Shown piece by piece: positions 36,377-47,420 of a stretch of 64,000 bases of DNA. Both the position numbers and the translations under genes were made by a program. The stretch is from Brienomyrus brachyistius (Eukaryota > Chordata > Actinopteri > Osteoglossiformes > Mormyridae), in assembly GCF_023856365.1 (NCBI RefSeq), contig NC_064539.1, forward strand, positions 23,687,019-23,751,018. The letters run 5' to 3'. Under the pieces are notes generated by a model. It was not told the DNA's origin. It did no database searches and saw nothing but the letters and a program-made list of their open reading frames with translations. Numbering within the stretch: position 1 is the first letter of the stretch; each line of letters opens with the position of its first letter.

Positions 36377-38852
36377 ACAAGAGAGACAGACACACACAGA
36401 CTAGCTTGCTTCTGGTTCTAGGCCTGGGGTGTGCACTCCCCAGTTGAGTATCAGATCCAGGTGGTCTATAGGTGTCCCCATTTCTATCCATGTGTCATAC
36501 AGTGTGCAGTGAGGAGAGTGCACACTGCACACTGCATCCCTGTCTGCTTGGCCAGTGCCCATTTCTTGTCGTTTAGGGATTTAAAGGTCTGGTAGAGCCC
36601 CTCCCTGCCAAAGAATCACATGCACTGTTCATGTCTGCACCTCCTGAATTCTTCAGCATAATTCTGGCAGGTTTCCGGTCACTGTAGCATACAAAGTAAA
36701 AGTGTCAATTTAGAGTGTGTCGTTACTTCCTGTCACTTGATACATCACCTCGCGAACGCCCCCCCTCCCCCCCCCCCCATCTTTCCTTTGTTGCCGTGAG
36801 CTAAGCAGCCATGAAATTGCCTGAATGATGGTGCTCGAATCCAATCTCTGTGCACACCCACCCCTGCAGTCAGTGTCAGACCCCTGGGAGTTGATATGGG
36901 GGGGAAGAGGGGGGCCAAGTTCCAGCTCCATTAAATAAGGTCCAACTGGGCCTGGGCCTGTCGCAGCAGAATCAAGTTTTGTTCCTGCAGACCTACACTC
37001 TGCGGTTACCTGGGTGGTCCGGTGTAAGCCCAATGTAACCGTGACCTGTTTGGCTGTACCGCTAAATGACTGCTATAGTCCATTTCAAATTGCCATGGTA
37101 ACATCTAAACAATTTTACGTTTGTTTTTTACTTTTCTTTTTTTCTTAGCAACATGCTAATGAATTAGAGGTTTCTGTAAATACTGGAGCCAAGCGAAGCA
37201 GAGTTTTCTTTTTTTCCTTTTTTTACAAATGAGTAAATGTCAGTGGTAACACCATTTATCTGCTTCTGAAAAAGAAAAAAGGGCTAGAAATTAATTTGAT
37301 AATATGTCTGAAGGGTCTCCTTGGAAACAAGATTAGCATATGTAAGAGTAATCAAAGGAGAGAGTGTGAGCGAGAAAGAATGGAGGAGAGAGGAGGAGAC
37401 CTGGGACTTTACTTTTTTGGTCTAGGGCCCAGTGGTGTTTCGATTGCTCTCAGGGACATGGGATCCAAACCCACAACCTGGGTAGCTGACCTCAGTGTGT
37501 GTCTCTGGTTCGTTTCAGGTGAGCAGGCTGCCCTGGCCAACTCGAGGAGGTATCCGAGCCCAGCAGAGCTGGACGCCTACGCCCAGAAGACCTCGGACAG
37601 CCCCCTGTCCATCAAGATCTACCCCGCCAACGTGCGGGTCCCACAGCACAAGCATCTCAGCCGGTCTGTCAATGGCTTCGACACCTCGGGCCTCCGTTAC
37701 GGCTCCTACGCGCACTTCCACTCGGGGGGGTACCGGGGCCTGCTGGCCATCGCTAAGCCCAACCCCGCCCCTGCAGCCAAAGGCCTGCTCAAAAACCCGG
37801 AGGGCAGGCGGACTAAAGTCTCCCCGGTACAAGTGGCTGTGGCACCGTACCCGCTGCCCGGCAGTGCTGCCGCACTCCGCCACAGGCAGACAGGCTACCC
37901 GGCGGCGCCCCAGAAGCCGCTGGAGGTGCCTGTCGCCACAGTAACCGCCTCCGCCATGGCCGTCCCGGGGGGCCGAGGATTAGCTCCGCCCAGCCAGTCC
38001 GGTCTCCCTCCCATCCAGAACTTCATCTACCAGATCAACCAACACTGCCAGTCCCAGGCCCCAGGTCCTGGGGTGTCGGCGGCCAGAGGGGCGAGCGCCA
38101 GCCCCTCCCTGCAGATTGCTGCTGTGGCGGCTGTGGCTCGGCCCAGCGTCCCTCCGGTGGGCTTTGCCGTGGGTGAGGGTCCCCAGGACGGCCTGGCATT
38201 CACTGGGGCAGTGCTGCCCGCTCAGGGTGCGGAGATGGCAAAGGCTGGGGCTTATGTGGATGGTATCGATTACATCCTGTGGCAGCAGAAACAGCAGCAG
38301 CAGCAGGTGGCACTACGGATGTACAGCACAGGCAGTGGAGGGGGTGGGTCCATAAGCCGGTCCCCAAAAACGTGCATTCCTGGGGGTGGTACCCAAGGCT
38401 CTGTCAGGCCTTACCTGATTGGGGGTGGGGCTATCACTGGAGGTGGGTTGGACCGGCTAAGCTCCTCCCCTTTGAATTGCACCGCTATGCACGGGATCTC
38501 AGTGGGCCAGTACTTCCCGCCGCCCTGGAACAGCGTGCTGGCAACTCCTGACAGCGACTGCTACAATCCCCAGGAGCTACCAGGGGGTGGTGTGGGCGGA
38601 GCCCGGGAGCAGGCCCTGTCCCTCCACGCCCCTGCGGCCTGCAGCGGGGGTCCCTGCTGCTCCCTGCCCACCAAAGGCCTGTGCGTTGGTTCCACCCTCA
38701 GCAGCAGCCTTCAGTCGCTGGAGTTCCTGATCAGCGGCATCCGGCCGCCCTGCATCAAGGAGCAGATGCTGGGGAAAGGGTACGAGACTGTGGGCGTGCC
38801 CAGGCTGCTGGACCAGCAGCAGACACACATCCGGCTACCTGTCTACAGATGA
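31366..38852 (+). CDS. fam222a: FAM222A (aggregatin) family protein, two coding exons
   Basis: Coding exons are 31366-31462 and 37519-38852 (stop TGA 38850-38852), giving 1431 nt and 476 aa. The first exon ends after one base of a codon at donor GTAAG (31463). The second starts after TTTCAG (AG 37517-37518) with the two bases that complete Cys33. The protein begins MLACLQR, as FAM222A and FAM222B do. Residues 42-55 carry the family block RRYPSPAELDAY, followed by SPLSIKIYPANVRVPQHKHL and a GGYRGLLAI motif. It ends with SLQSLEFLISGIRPPCIKEQ and LPVYR, which I recall as typical of FAM222A rather than FAM222B. The middle is low-complexity (Ala/Pro/Gly) with a short poly-Gln. There is no enzyme domain or membrane segment. 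Human FAM222A (aggregatin) has been linked to amyloid; its normal role is poorly known. The open frame runs upstream to 37296, but that part is intron. Confidence 0.93.
32222..32238. repeat. 17-base poly-G run
   Basis: Uninterrupted G run in the FAM222A intron, followed by TGGGG, so the tract could form a G-quadruplex on the coding strand. Confidence 0.9.
36331..36376. repeat. (TG)n(AG)n compound microsatellite
   Basis: A TG run passes directly into an AG run, inside the FAM222A intron. Both runs are nearly perfect. Confidence 0.9.
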
Positions 38853-39780
38853 GAACCGGGCTCTCTCTAGCCTGTATCTAGACTAAACGACAGGGTGGGA
38901 ACCTTTAGTATGAGGAAACCTAGATCTGTGTGTGCCTGTATTAATGTGGGGGTGTTTCCAGGGGGTTCTGATGGAAACCGAGCTGTACTGGGAAGCTGGA
39001 GTATGTAGGGCAGGTGTAGAAAAGCCCTGATGATTTCTGATTGGTCTCTATGCTGTTCCCGCCAGTGTCCTGCAAAGGTAGTTTCTGTTCAGGTTTAGTA
39101 TCTTTTTATTCTTTATTTTTAGTTGCTTTTTTTTTTTTTTGGATGTTAAAGGGCTTGACTGGAGGAGCTCAGCCAAGTCTGCTCCCAAAACTCCACAGAG
39201 GTGTTCTCTGTGACCCTGAGCTCTGGTCTGTGGGCTGTGTATAGAACAGGATGGAAAGCTGACCGGAGACGCAGGTATGGAGAACATGGCCCACCCACTC
39301 AGGACCGTGACCGTGGGAAGCAGACTGGAAGCAGATGGCCGGGCTGAACACTGCTCGTTTGAGAAAAGGCAAACTTGACGATTATTCACTCTACATCTGC
39401 TAGGCATACAGAATTCATTAGCTGCTAAAGGGGGAAGTATTTATTTGTCAGTGGTATGTTTATTTAATGTGATTTTTGTTTCTGTTCTGTATTTTCCGAT
39501 AATTACTATTACTGTGTGGCTGATGGGGCCTTGAGGTTCGTAGCTATGGCGATTCGGTACGAATGGGTCACTACAGTAACAGTTGCCGAATACCAGTACA
39601 GGTTGTTTCGGAGGGTGCGGGAAAATACCATGAATTGAAAAAAATGTTCTATATTGAAGGTATTGCCTTTGCACCCCCTTATTTGATCCCTGAAAACCTC
39701 TTTTTATTGTCCTTCAATGAGTGCAAACAATAATTTTGAGAGCATAACAACTAATAAAATAAAAAAAAATAAAAAAACTC
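38853..39780 (+). other. fam222a: FAM222A 3' UTR
   Basis: This follows the FAM222A stop and has no competing coding frame. The first good cleavage signal on this strand is AATAAA at 39753-39758, inside an A-rich stretch (39752-39777), implying a 3' UTR of about 0.9 kb. The end point is inferred from the signal alone. Confidence 0.5.
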
Positions 39781-40104
39781 TTTCATTTGGTGATTTTGCT
39801 GCTGACCTGACTTTTAATGCCAGGAACTGGTACAAAAAAATCTTATAATGGTGTTTTGCATTGTGTGCCAGCAGGGGGCGTGGTGAGCAAGTGGCATATT
39901 TCTTTGCACTCAAACATGAATTTTCAAGGTTAAGAACGTTCCAGAAAAGGATGGCTCGGCTCTAGGACATATAGATCCCGTCTGGTTTGCAATGATTGTC
40001 CGCATCGATTGGAAATCCAGCACTTAGCTGCTGGATGTCGCTCAGGGCAGTGAACAGCCGTCCATCTTGCAGCTGTGGTTAGGTAATGATGGCACATGAG
40101 TGGC

Positions 40105-41013
40105 GAGGGACATGTCCCCGCATAAAGGGGAGACACTGTGATGAGGGACATGTCCCCGCATAAAGTGGAGACACTCTGATGAGGGACATGTCCCCGCATA
40201 AAGTGGAGACACTGTGATGAGGGACATGTCCCCGCATAAAGTGGAGACACTGTGATGAGGGACATGTCCCCGCATAAAGGGGAGACACTCTGATGAGGGA
40301 CATGTCCCCGCATAAAGTGGAGACACTGTGATGAGGGACATGTACCCGCATAAAGTGGAGACACTGTGATGAGGGACATGTACCCGCATAAAGGGGAGAC
40401 ACTCTGATGAGGGACATGTCCCCGCATAAAGGGGAGACACTCTGATGAGGGACATGTCCCCGCATAAAGGGGAGACACTCTGATGAGGGACATGTCCCCG
40501 CATAAAGGGGAGACACTGTGATGAGGGACATGTCCCCGCATAAAGGGGAGACACTCTGATGAGGGACATGTCCCCGCATAAAGGGGAGACACTGTGATGA
40601 GGGACATGTCCCCGCATAAAGGGGAGACACTCTGATGAGGGACATGTCCCCGCATAAAGTGGAGACACTGTGATGAGGGACATGTCCCCGCATAAAGGGG
40701 AGACACTCTGATGAGGGACATGTCCCCGCATAAAGGGGAGACACTCTGATGAGGGACATGTCCCCGCATAAAGGGGAGACACTGTGATGAGGGACATGTC
40801 CCCGCATAAAGGGGAGACACTGTGATGAGGGACATGTCCCCGCATAAAGGGGAGACACTGTGATGAGGGACATGTCCCCGCATAAAGGGGAGACACTGTG
40901 ATGAGGGACATGTCCCCGCATAAAGGGGAGACACTGTGATGAGGGACATGTCCCCGCATAAAGGGGAGACACTGTGATGAGGGACATGTACCTGCATAAA
41001 GTGAAGACACTGA
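40105..41013 (+). repeat. 38-bp satellite array, 24 units, each with a p53 half-site-like palindrome
   Basis: Units begin with GAGGGACATG at 40105 and recur every 38 bases up to 40979, giving 24 units. Only a few positions vary: CCCC or ACCC after the palindrome, AAAGGGG or AAAGTGG, and CACTGTGAT or CACTCTGAT; the last unit carries further changes. Twenty-one units contain the perfect palindrome GGGACATGTCCC; units 7, 8 and 24 have GTAC instead of GTCC. The three long - strand frames (322-355 codons) that cover it are artefacts: the unit has no stop on that strand and 38 is not a multiple of three, so all three frames read the same 38-residue repeat. The array sits between the 3' ends of FAM222A and GLTP. 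Confidence 0.97.
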
Positions 41014-41138
41014 TTTTGCTTTTGTTTGGACTGTGGTTCCTATGTTTCATCACTGCAGGCTGACAAGGGAAACCTGACATCCTGCTGTCTGATGTGGCCT
41101 GTCCACGTTTATCACCCGCAAATCCTCCTTTGCTTAAG

Positions 41139-41290
41139 CCAGTGGTTCTCAGTCCTGTTCCTGGTGCACCCCCTGAATGTTTTTATTCCAACCCACACTG
41201 ATTTCAACCTGCTACATTCATTATTAGCATATTAGGGACCATATAAGCCTGATTAAGGTAGGGTTGGAATGAAGACATTCTGGCCCGGAG
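41139..41290. mobile_element. Fold-back MITE, copy A
   Basis: GAATGTTTTTATTCCAACCC on the left is matched by the reverse complement of the right side (GAATGTCTTCATTCCAACCC), so the element can fold on itself. The outer left end, AGTGGTTCTCAGTCCTG, is a word I recall from fish MITEs. The right end is lost in a G-rich tract. The same family recurs at 49.2 kb. No transposase frame is present. Confidence 0.65.
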
Positions 41291-44200
41291 GGAGGGGGGG
41301 GGGTAGAGGGGTTGGAGTCTGAGACCTTAAGAGGAACAGTATTAATCCCCAGTCCATTAAAGCTTGAGAATGAGGTCTGTAGTCCATTTAAATCTTCTGC
41401 TATGGCTTTTTAGTGCCAAAATCCAGCATAAAATTGACCTTTTCACATGAACCTGGGGGGGGGGGTGAAAGCACTCGTGGACAAGGTCAGATCTGGCCTT
41501 GAGGAATTTATCTCTCGCGCTGTTGCAGCCGACAAGATAAAAATAAAGTTCTCGCGTTAACGTATTTATTGTTGCTTCTCTAAAGTACAGAAGCCTAGGA
41601 TGGTCTGCCAGAAGCTGGGGGGGGGGCACCATAACTTAGAAGTTTTCGTTGACATGGACCCAGCCCACGAAGCCTTTGCCACACTCCCGGCCTTGGTGTC
41701 CGTGCCCCTTCTGCTGAGGTGCCCTTGTCCTCTGGATCAGCATGGCAAACACGGTCTTTAAACGAGCCGCTCTAAGCGGGCTTTCTCAAGCAGCGGGGAT
41801 ACCTCAGACGAAACCGCCTCAAAAACTCAAGAAGCCAAAGGTTTAAGCTTTTCAGCACATCTGCAGGCGTGTTTCACACTCTCCTGTTCTCAACCCTCCT
41901 CCTCAATCTACTGCTACCCTTGCTGCTCCTACCCTGTGAGTTGAAGCAAAATATCCTGCTAGTGGATGTTGGTCTACACAGACACAACAATCAGATTCTA
42001 GGCACTCGACTCACATCACCGGTACTCATAGGGATAAACTCTAATATTCACTGACTTTGGCCAAAGAGGATTGGACCCAGCCACTGAGAGGAATGTCCTA
42101 GAATCTTTGGGCAGAGGCTCAGCTGAAGAGAGGTCCTGGTACGACACTTCAACAGGGTTACGGTGATGAGGCAGATGGTGCTGCCCCCCAATTAATCAAG
42201 CACTCAGGACATTTACTGCTGTATGCTAGGAAAAAAAACCCGTAAAGATCAATAAATATGCATATTAGAAATTTCTGCATACTGTAAAAGGGCAGGGTTA
42301 GTCCAAACACCTTTTATCACTTGTTCTTCTTTAATATTAGCATTCATCTATCACGTAGTTTCAATTGGTAAAGTGTAAACGCGGCAAAGAAAAGGCTGAT
42401 ACGTGCGTTTGTCTCCACCTGGTGGACGGAAGTGAACATTACAGCCATTGGTCCCCTTTTCAAAATGTGCGGATGTACTTTTTAAAATTGACACGCTGCA
42501 TGTTATTAAAACGTGATAGTTTATCGTTTATAATCGTGATTATGGCAGTAGATAGTTCTCCAAGCGATACAACGGTACTAAGTGGGAAAACATTCACATA
42601 CTAATAAGAGATAGCGGTACATGGTATGAACTGTTATATTGACACAAAGGAAATTATTAAAAATCATCACGCATTTTGTTGCACCATTAAGTATAACACT
42701 TGAAGTACTGGAACAAATTTTTAAGATTTTGTAGCTAAAGAATCTCTTAAGTGCAATCAAGTGCTGTGAAAGTGACCTCTAACCTAAGAGGGGAAAAAAA
42801 ATCATCAGGGCTATGATCGCACATTATGGCAAGAATTTTTCCTTTTATAGATTTACACTCACCACTCTCTGCACCTGCTGTTGGTGAGAACTACTGCCCG
42901 CTATAGGCCGGTGGTGCTCATCATGGGCTGTAGCCAGTGGTAAAACGCAGCAGAGTGGCTGTTTACAGCCCTGCTGTTATTGGCAGTGGTAGGTAAAGCA
43001 TAGTTACGGTAAAAAAAAAAAAAAAAAAAAAAACTATAATCACCGCAGTCCTTATTGTGTATCATTACAGGGTTATAGGTGATGCTAGAGGGCTGGCAGT
43101 TTCACCCTGCGATCTTGTTCCATAAATGGAAATTCTTGCTGCTGACATTATCCAATCCAAAAAGTCCCCCGCCTAGTTCGCCTAGGAGATGCCACAGCCT
43201 CCCGACCAATCACGTACAGCCTGAGCCGAAGACAGCCGGATGAATGGAAGAGGCGCATGTACTAGTGAAACACTGTACCGTGCTAATGGCCATGTTACGG
43301 CATAATGAACATAAAACACGAATGTGACGCTTCATTTTTAAAATTTGTCAGTTTATCATTGCAAATCTGCTGGTACAACCACTGAACGCCCCCAGCAGGA
43401 TAAATATAAAAATTACTTCTTTTTTTTTTTTTACAGTCTTTATGCACAGACAAAAATCTAATTAGTTTAAGAACATACAGTTGAGAGTTCCCACACACAC
43501 ACACAACCTCTCATTTGAAGGAAACCACCAGTCAGATGTCAGTGTAAGAAGAGCCGCCTGATTAAAGCATTTCAAGCTGGTCGGATATTCGCTCTGCCGA
43601 TTCCTGTCCTACGCTCCTGTCTGAAGCTGTAACATGGCAAAATTAAAACTATCGTGTCCAGACTTCAGGTCACCAAATCTGCCACGGGCAAAGCTGACAA
43701 GTTACATCAGGCTGACAAACCTTCTGTCTGTCACGGCCTCCTTGGGCCCTGTAGCTGTAATTTTAGGGTTTGCACAACTCCCACACTATTACCCGTTTCC
43801 CACCTACAGGACAGTGACGTGCAAATACATCATGCAACAGCAGTATTTTTGTGAAATGTAACCCAAAATCCAGAATAGAAATCAACTCACTATTACCACT
43901 CACGCTAAACACACACTGACTTTAACCAAATTCGCTTTCAGTTTGACGCTTGGTGGCTATGGGAAGAATTTCACAAAGTCGCACCTCCTAAAACATCAGT
44001 AGATGAAGGGGGTTACTCTACCGCAGCCAAACCAAGGAATCGGGGTCCATCGGATTCCAAACATACGCAGAAGCTTCTACAACATCAGGGGCAATTTCGG
44101 GCACGCTGGTGTTCTTCTAGAAGTACGGAGGATCCTCAGAGCAGACAGCCGGTGACGGAACCAACCTCTGCTGGCTCGTCTGAACCAACGAAGGCAGGAC

Positions 44201-44813
44201 GGCAATCAGGGCACAAAGCAGATTAAGCATTCAAGTAGTTTAAAAGGGGACAAAAATCGGTGCTACCCGTAATTTTCAGGCTGTCCAATGAGAAAAATGG
44301 AACATGTTCCTGCCCCCATGGATGCAGACAGAAGCTGCTTAGCAGCATCTTGCAATTTCTCAACCAACCAGGAACTAACCTGAGTCACTCCAGCGGACTG
44401 GAAAATACAATCTGATAAAACGATCACTGGAATTAAAATACAACAAGCAATAAAAATTACGTTTGTCGCGCCCCCAGCTCGGCCCTACACAGAGATTTAC
44501 TGGACCATGGTCACCGGACCCTCCTCGATGTCCTGAAATGTTCTGGTGGAAAGACACCGTTTATATGTTGAAATTACACAGGAGGAGGACCAATGCCAGC
44601 AGGCGGGCATCAACAGTGTCAGTCAAAAAGAATTATGATAAAAAATCTGATATGCTTCAAGGCCTTAGATCATGACAGGGACAAGGTTACGGGTCTTTAA
44701 ATGGAACCGAGGATGCAGCTAGAAACTCAACCAGAAAGCGAAGTGACACCGATTGGAAGAATAGAGCAGCAAAGTGGAGTCTCGAGAAGACAGAAAGCGG
44801 CAAGGAAGAAGAC
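41291..44813. other. GLTP downstream region, noncoding
   Basis: No TRPV4 exon or other coding homology was recognised. It contains a poly-G run (41455-41465) and a long poly-A (about 43011-43033). I saw no clear - strand AATAAA that would fix the end of GLTP transcripts. A 34-codon + strand frame at 41742-41846 is open but unidentified. Confidence 0.4.
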
Positions 44814-46981
44814 TCAAGCCTTGTAGTCCAGTTCTGCGTTCATAGCAGTGAACATGACATAGATGGCGTCAACTGTAGCTGTGAAGTTGACCAGGAACTG
44901 GCGGATCTGCTGCAGGCAGTCCTCCTCCTCCACTTCCTGACCTTTAGACAGGGCCTTCAGGAAATCGGACCTATAAGGAGCAGCGTACAGCGCCGCCTGC
45001 AGGTTTGGAGCAGAGAAGCAGAACAACCACAGATTAAAATGTTTAGAAACCCACATGTACACATGCAGGGATTGCATGTACACATGCAGAATCGTGCCAA
45101 TCAAGTGGTTCAGAAATGATGCCCTGCGCCCCCTCTGACCGTGAAGAGCTTCTGGACCAGCCAGCCGTGGTACTTCTTCAGCGCAGCCTCATAGGCCTTG
45201 GTGGCATTGACCCGGATCAGGTCGGGGTTCTTCTCATCGCGCTCCCTGTCCGCTAAGCTCTGCAGCATGATCTGGATGAAGCGAAGGCCCCTCGCAGAGA
45301 CACCAACAGCCACATTTCAATAATGTCCAACTACCAACTTCAACTGAACTCTCATTAGCCATGAATTGTTTTTTTTTTTTTTTTTGTCCTGTGATTTCAT
45401 TGCATTGTTTTGTTCAACATCACAATATTTCTCTTCCATTTAGATTTTTTTCCCCAGGTTCTGGTCACACAATGTTACACTCTTAGTAACATGGTCACAA
45501 GGGCCATGTAGTCCACCAAGAGTGTTAATTTAAACCAGACAAATTATTAGCTTAAATCTGGACGAGCTGATTGGCTGGATGAACGTAGGCGGCTTCCCCG
45601 CCCGGTTCATGTCGTATCACCTTTTCAGCCACATCAAGGCCAGCGTGGCGCCGACCTTGGGCCACTCAGAGCTGTGAGCCTCCTTCTCTGCCTCCAGGAT
45701 CCGCTGCAGGGTTGTGTATCTGCCCGGGTCGCTGCTGTACACGGCCTTGATTTTCTGCGACAGGGGGGGCCACCGTTTGAGGGTGATGGGCGTTGGAGGG
45801 GGATCGGTACGATGTTGCCATACTTACAGAGACATTTCCTGCAATGTCTGCTTTGACCGGAGCGAAGACTTTAGAGCCAAGGCAGTCTAACAAGGACAAA
45901 AACATGAGACACACAGTGATGATGTAGGTCTGCGTGTACAACAGAGCCGTCTTATACGATGGGGACCCATTAGGCAGTGTTGACAACCACGACTGCCACG
46001 GAAAGTCGGTCTAATTAGCATGTTAATTAGATACTCAACCCGATTCGTATTAGATAGGGAGTAAACTCCGTAGGGGTTACCGTTTAACTGTAAAAACAAT
46101 GTTGCATGCAAGTCATCTTTCAGGCGAAGGTAGGCATATGATGCATTACCACCTTCATGAGCAAAATCCTGTAATCCAATTTACGATCATTTTACGCGCT
46201 GTAAAACCCGTACAACCTACAAAACCTTCTCGTGAAGGACAACCTGTCTACAAAAATAGACAAACTAAACTAAGGACAGCAGATCAAACTGCGCCCGAAA
46301 AATAAACCACGACAGCTGAACGTGTTTGAGCTCGCCGGGGAATTAATGGCCCTCAGTACATCGCATCTTCTACGATGTTTTAATGGGTTACAAAAATATC
46401 ACCATAGAACTGAAAAAAAAAACAGAAAAGAAAGCGATCACGCCACAACAATTATCAACTAATTTTTACCCAAAACTACTGCCTTACAAACAATTCTAGG
46501 CAGAACTCACATGACTGCTACCCCTATCGAAAGCACTTTTGCTTCCTGAAATACGAGGCTTCTCTACCAAACAGGGCCGATGGGAGCCCAGCTCAATGTC
46601 TGACCTGAAAACCAACACGAATCGTCCACAGCGGGCCGCAGCACAGGTGCCTAACACCCGCCCGACCAAGTAAACAGTGTGGCTTCTTCGCAGCTTATTT
46701 TGGGCTCGAAACAAACCACTGCTCACCACCCATCACGTTAGTACAGTAAGCAGGGCGACACAAATGTTTATGGCACAGAGAGCAGAGAGATCTTTATCTG
46801 AAAGTAAAGGAAACGCGATCAGTGGCGAATCCCCTTTCCCATGGGTGTAGCTCGTAGCCAGGAAAAATGACACCCTACCGAAGAACGGCGGAAGGTGAGA
46901 GACCGCCTCCAGAAACAACTCGGTGTCCACCTGCTGATCCTCCAAGACTTCTCTGAACTGATGCTCCATTAACAGAGCCAT
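44814..46981 (-). CDS. gltp: Glycolipid transfer protein, five exons
   Basis: Exons on the - strand: 46981-46879, 45886-45828, 45754-45621, 45290-45140 and 44996-44814. All junctions are GT-AG and in phase, giving 630 nt and 209 aa, the same length as human GLTP. The protein is cytosolic and moves glycosphingolipids between membranes. Headgroup-binding residues known from human GLTP fall at the same positions: Asp48, Asn52, Lys55, Trp96 and His140. Other family blocks are LFLEAVSHLPPFF (23-34), SEWPKVGATLALMWLKRGLR (83-102), LIRVNATKAYE (123-133) and YHGW (139-142). The C-terminus is NAELDYKA. The start at 46981 matches the family start MALL and has G at -3 and +4; an in-frame ATG nine codons upstream (47008) was not used. 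It converges with FAM222A. Confidence 0.96.
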
Positions 46982-46984
46982 CGC

Positions 46985-47160
46985 CGCCCACCTTAGCACC
47001 GAACTCACATGCGGACTTCGGCACTTCGGAGAAACCCGGAACCAGTACTACCGGCTGTCGCTTCCTCGGCGCCGCCTCTTAGCAACGGTGCAGCCAATCC
47101 GGATCGAGTGCTGCTGCGTGGGGTGTGGCCTTCGGAGGATCCCTTTTAAAACAAACACCT
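46985..47160 (-). promoter_or_regulatory. gltp: GLTP promoter region
   Basis: The 150-odd bases upstream of the GLTP start are richer in CpG and GC than the introns and the downstream flank (for example GCTTCCTCGGCGCCGCC near 47060). No TATA box was found. This suits a housekeeping promoter. The transcription start is not determined. Confidence 0.4.
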
Positions 47161-47385
47161 CGTACAGGCACGAGGAAAAACGTCTTTTCTAGCTTCATAA
47201 TTAAATAAATCTCAAGAAGTTCACGACATAACCGGCAAACTTTAACAGGAACATTGCAAAACGGCCATTGCAAGTTGCGGTTATTATACATCAGAACTTT
47301 ATGGCTGAGTTTACTTTATATGTCTTAACTATTGGGAGACTACTGTGCGTTTATGTTGCCAGGGTAGTGTGTAGCTCAGGTGGGT

Positions 47386-47420
47386 GTTCCACAAAGCAAG
47401 ATTTCTCCGTTAGCCGGCTT
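47386..47420. mobile_element. Fragment of the GTTCCACAAAGCAGGATT MITE family
   Basis: GGGTGTTCCACAAAGCAAGA matches the end of the better-preserved element at 60.46-60.60 kb. Only one end is recognisable here. Confidence 0.5.

Larger units (their letters stand above)
31463..37518 (+). other. fam222a: FAM222A intron between the two coding exons
   Basis: Bounded by donor GTAAG at 31463 and acceptor CAG at 37516-37518. About 6 kb, noncoding. It contains a 17-G run (32222-32238), a (TG)n(AG)n microsatellite near 36.33-36.38 kb, and a cluster of TAATTA/CTAATTAG homeodomain-type motifs at about 34.89-35.34 kb. The exon boundaries are well supported by the reading frame and family alignment. Confidence 0.8.

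Noticed and set aside
37296..37518. Upstream part of the large FAM222A frame, with its own start
   Set aside because: A splice acceptor at 37518 and a matching first coding exon at 31366 show this is intron; the translated part has no family similarity.
40105..41013. CRISPR-like array
   Set aside because: Regular spacing, but there are no unique spacers; it is a simple tandem repeat in a vertebrate genome.
39930..41080. Three overlapping - strand frames of 322-355 codons
   Set aside because: They are readings of the 38-bp satellite, which lacks stops on that strand in all frames; not a gene.
41742..41846. 34-codon + strand frame starting MANTVFKRAALSG
   Set aside because: Basic and complete from ATG to stop, but I cannot match it to any family, and short open frames like this occur by chance.
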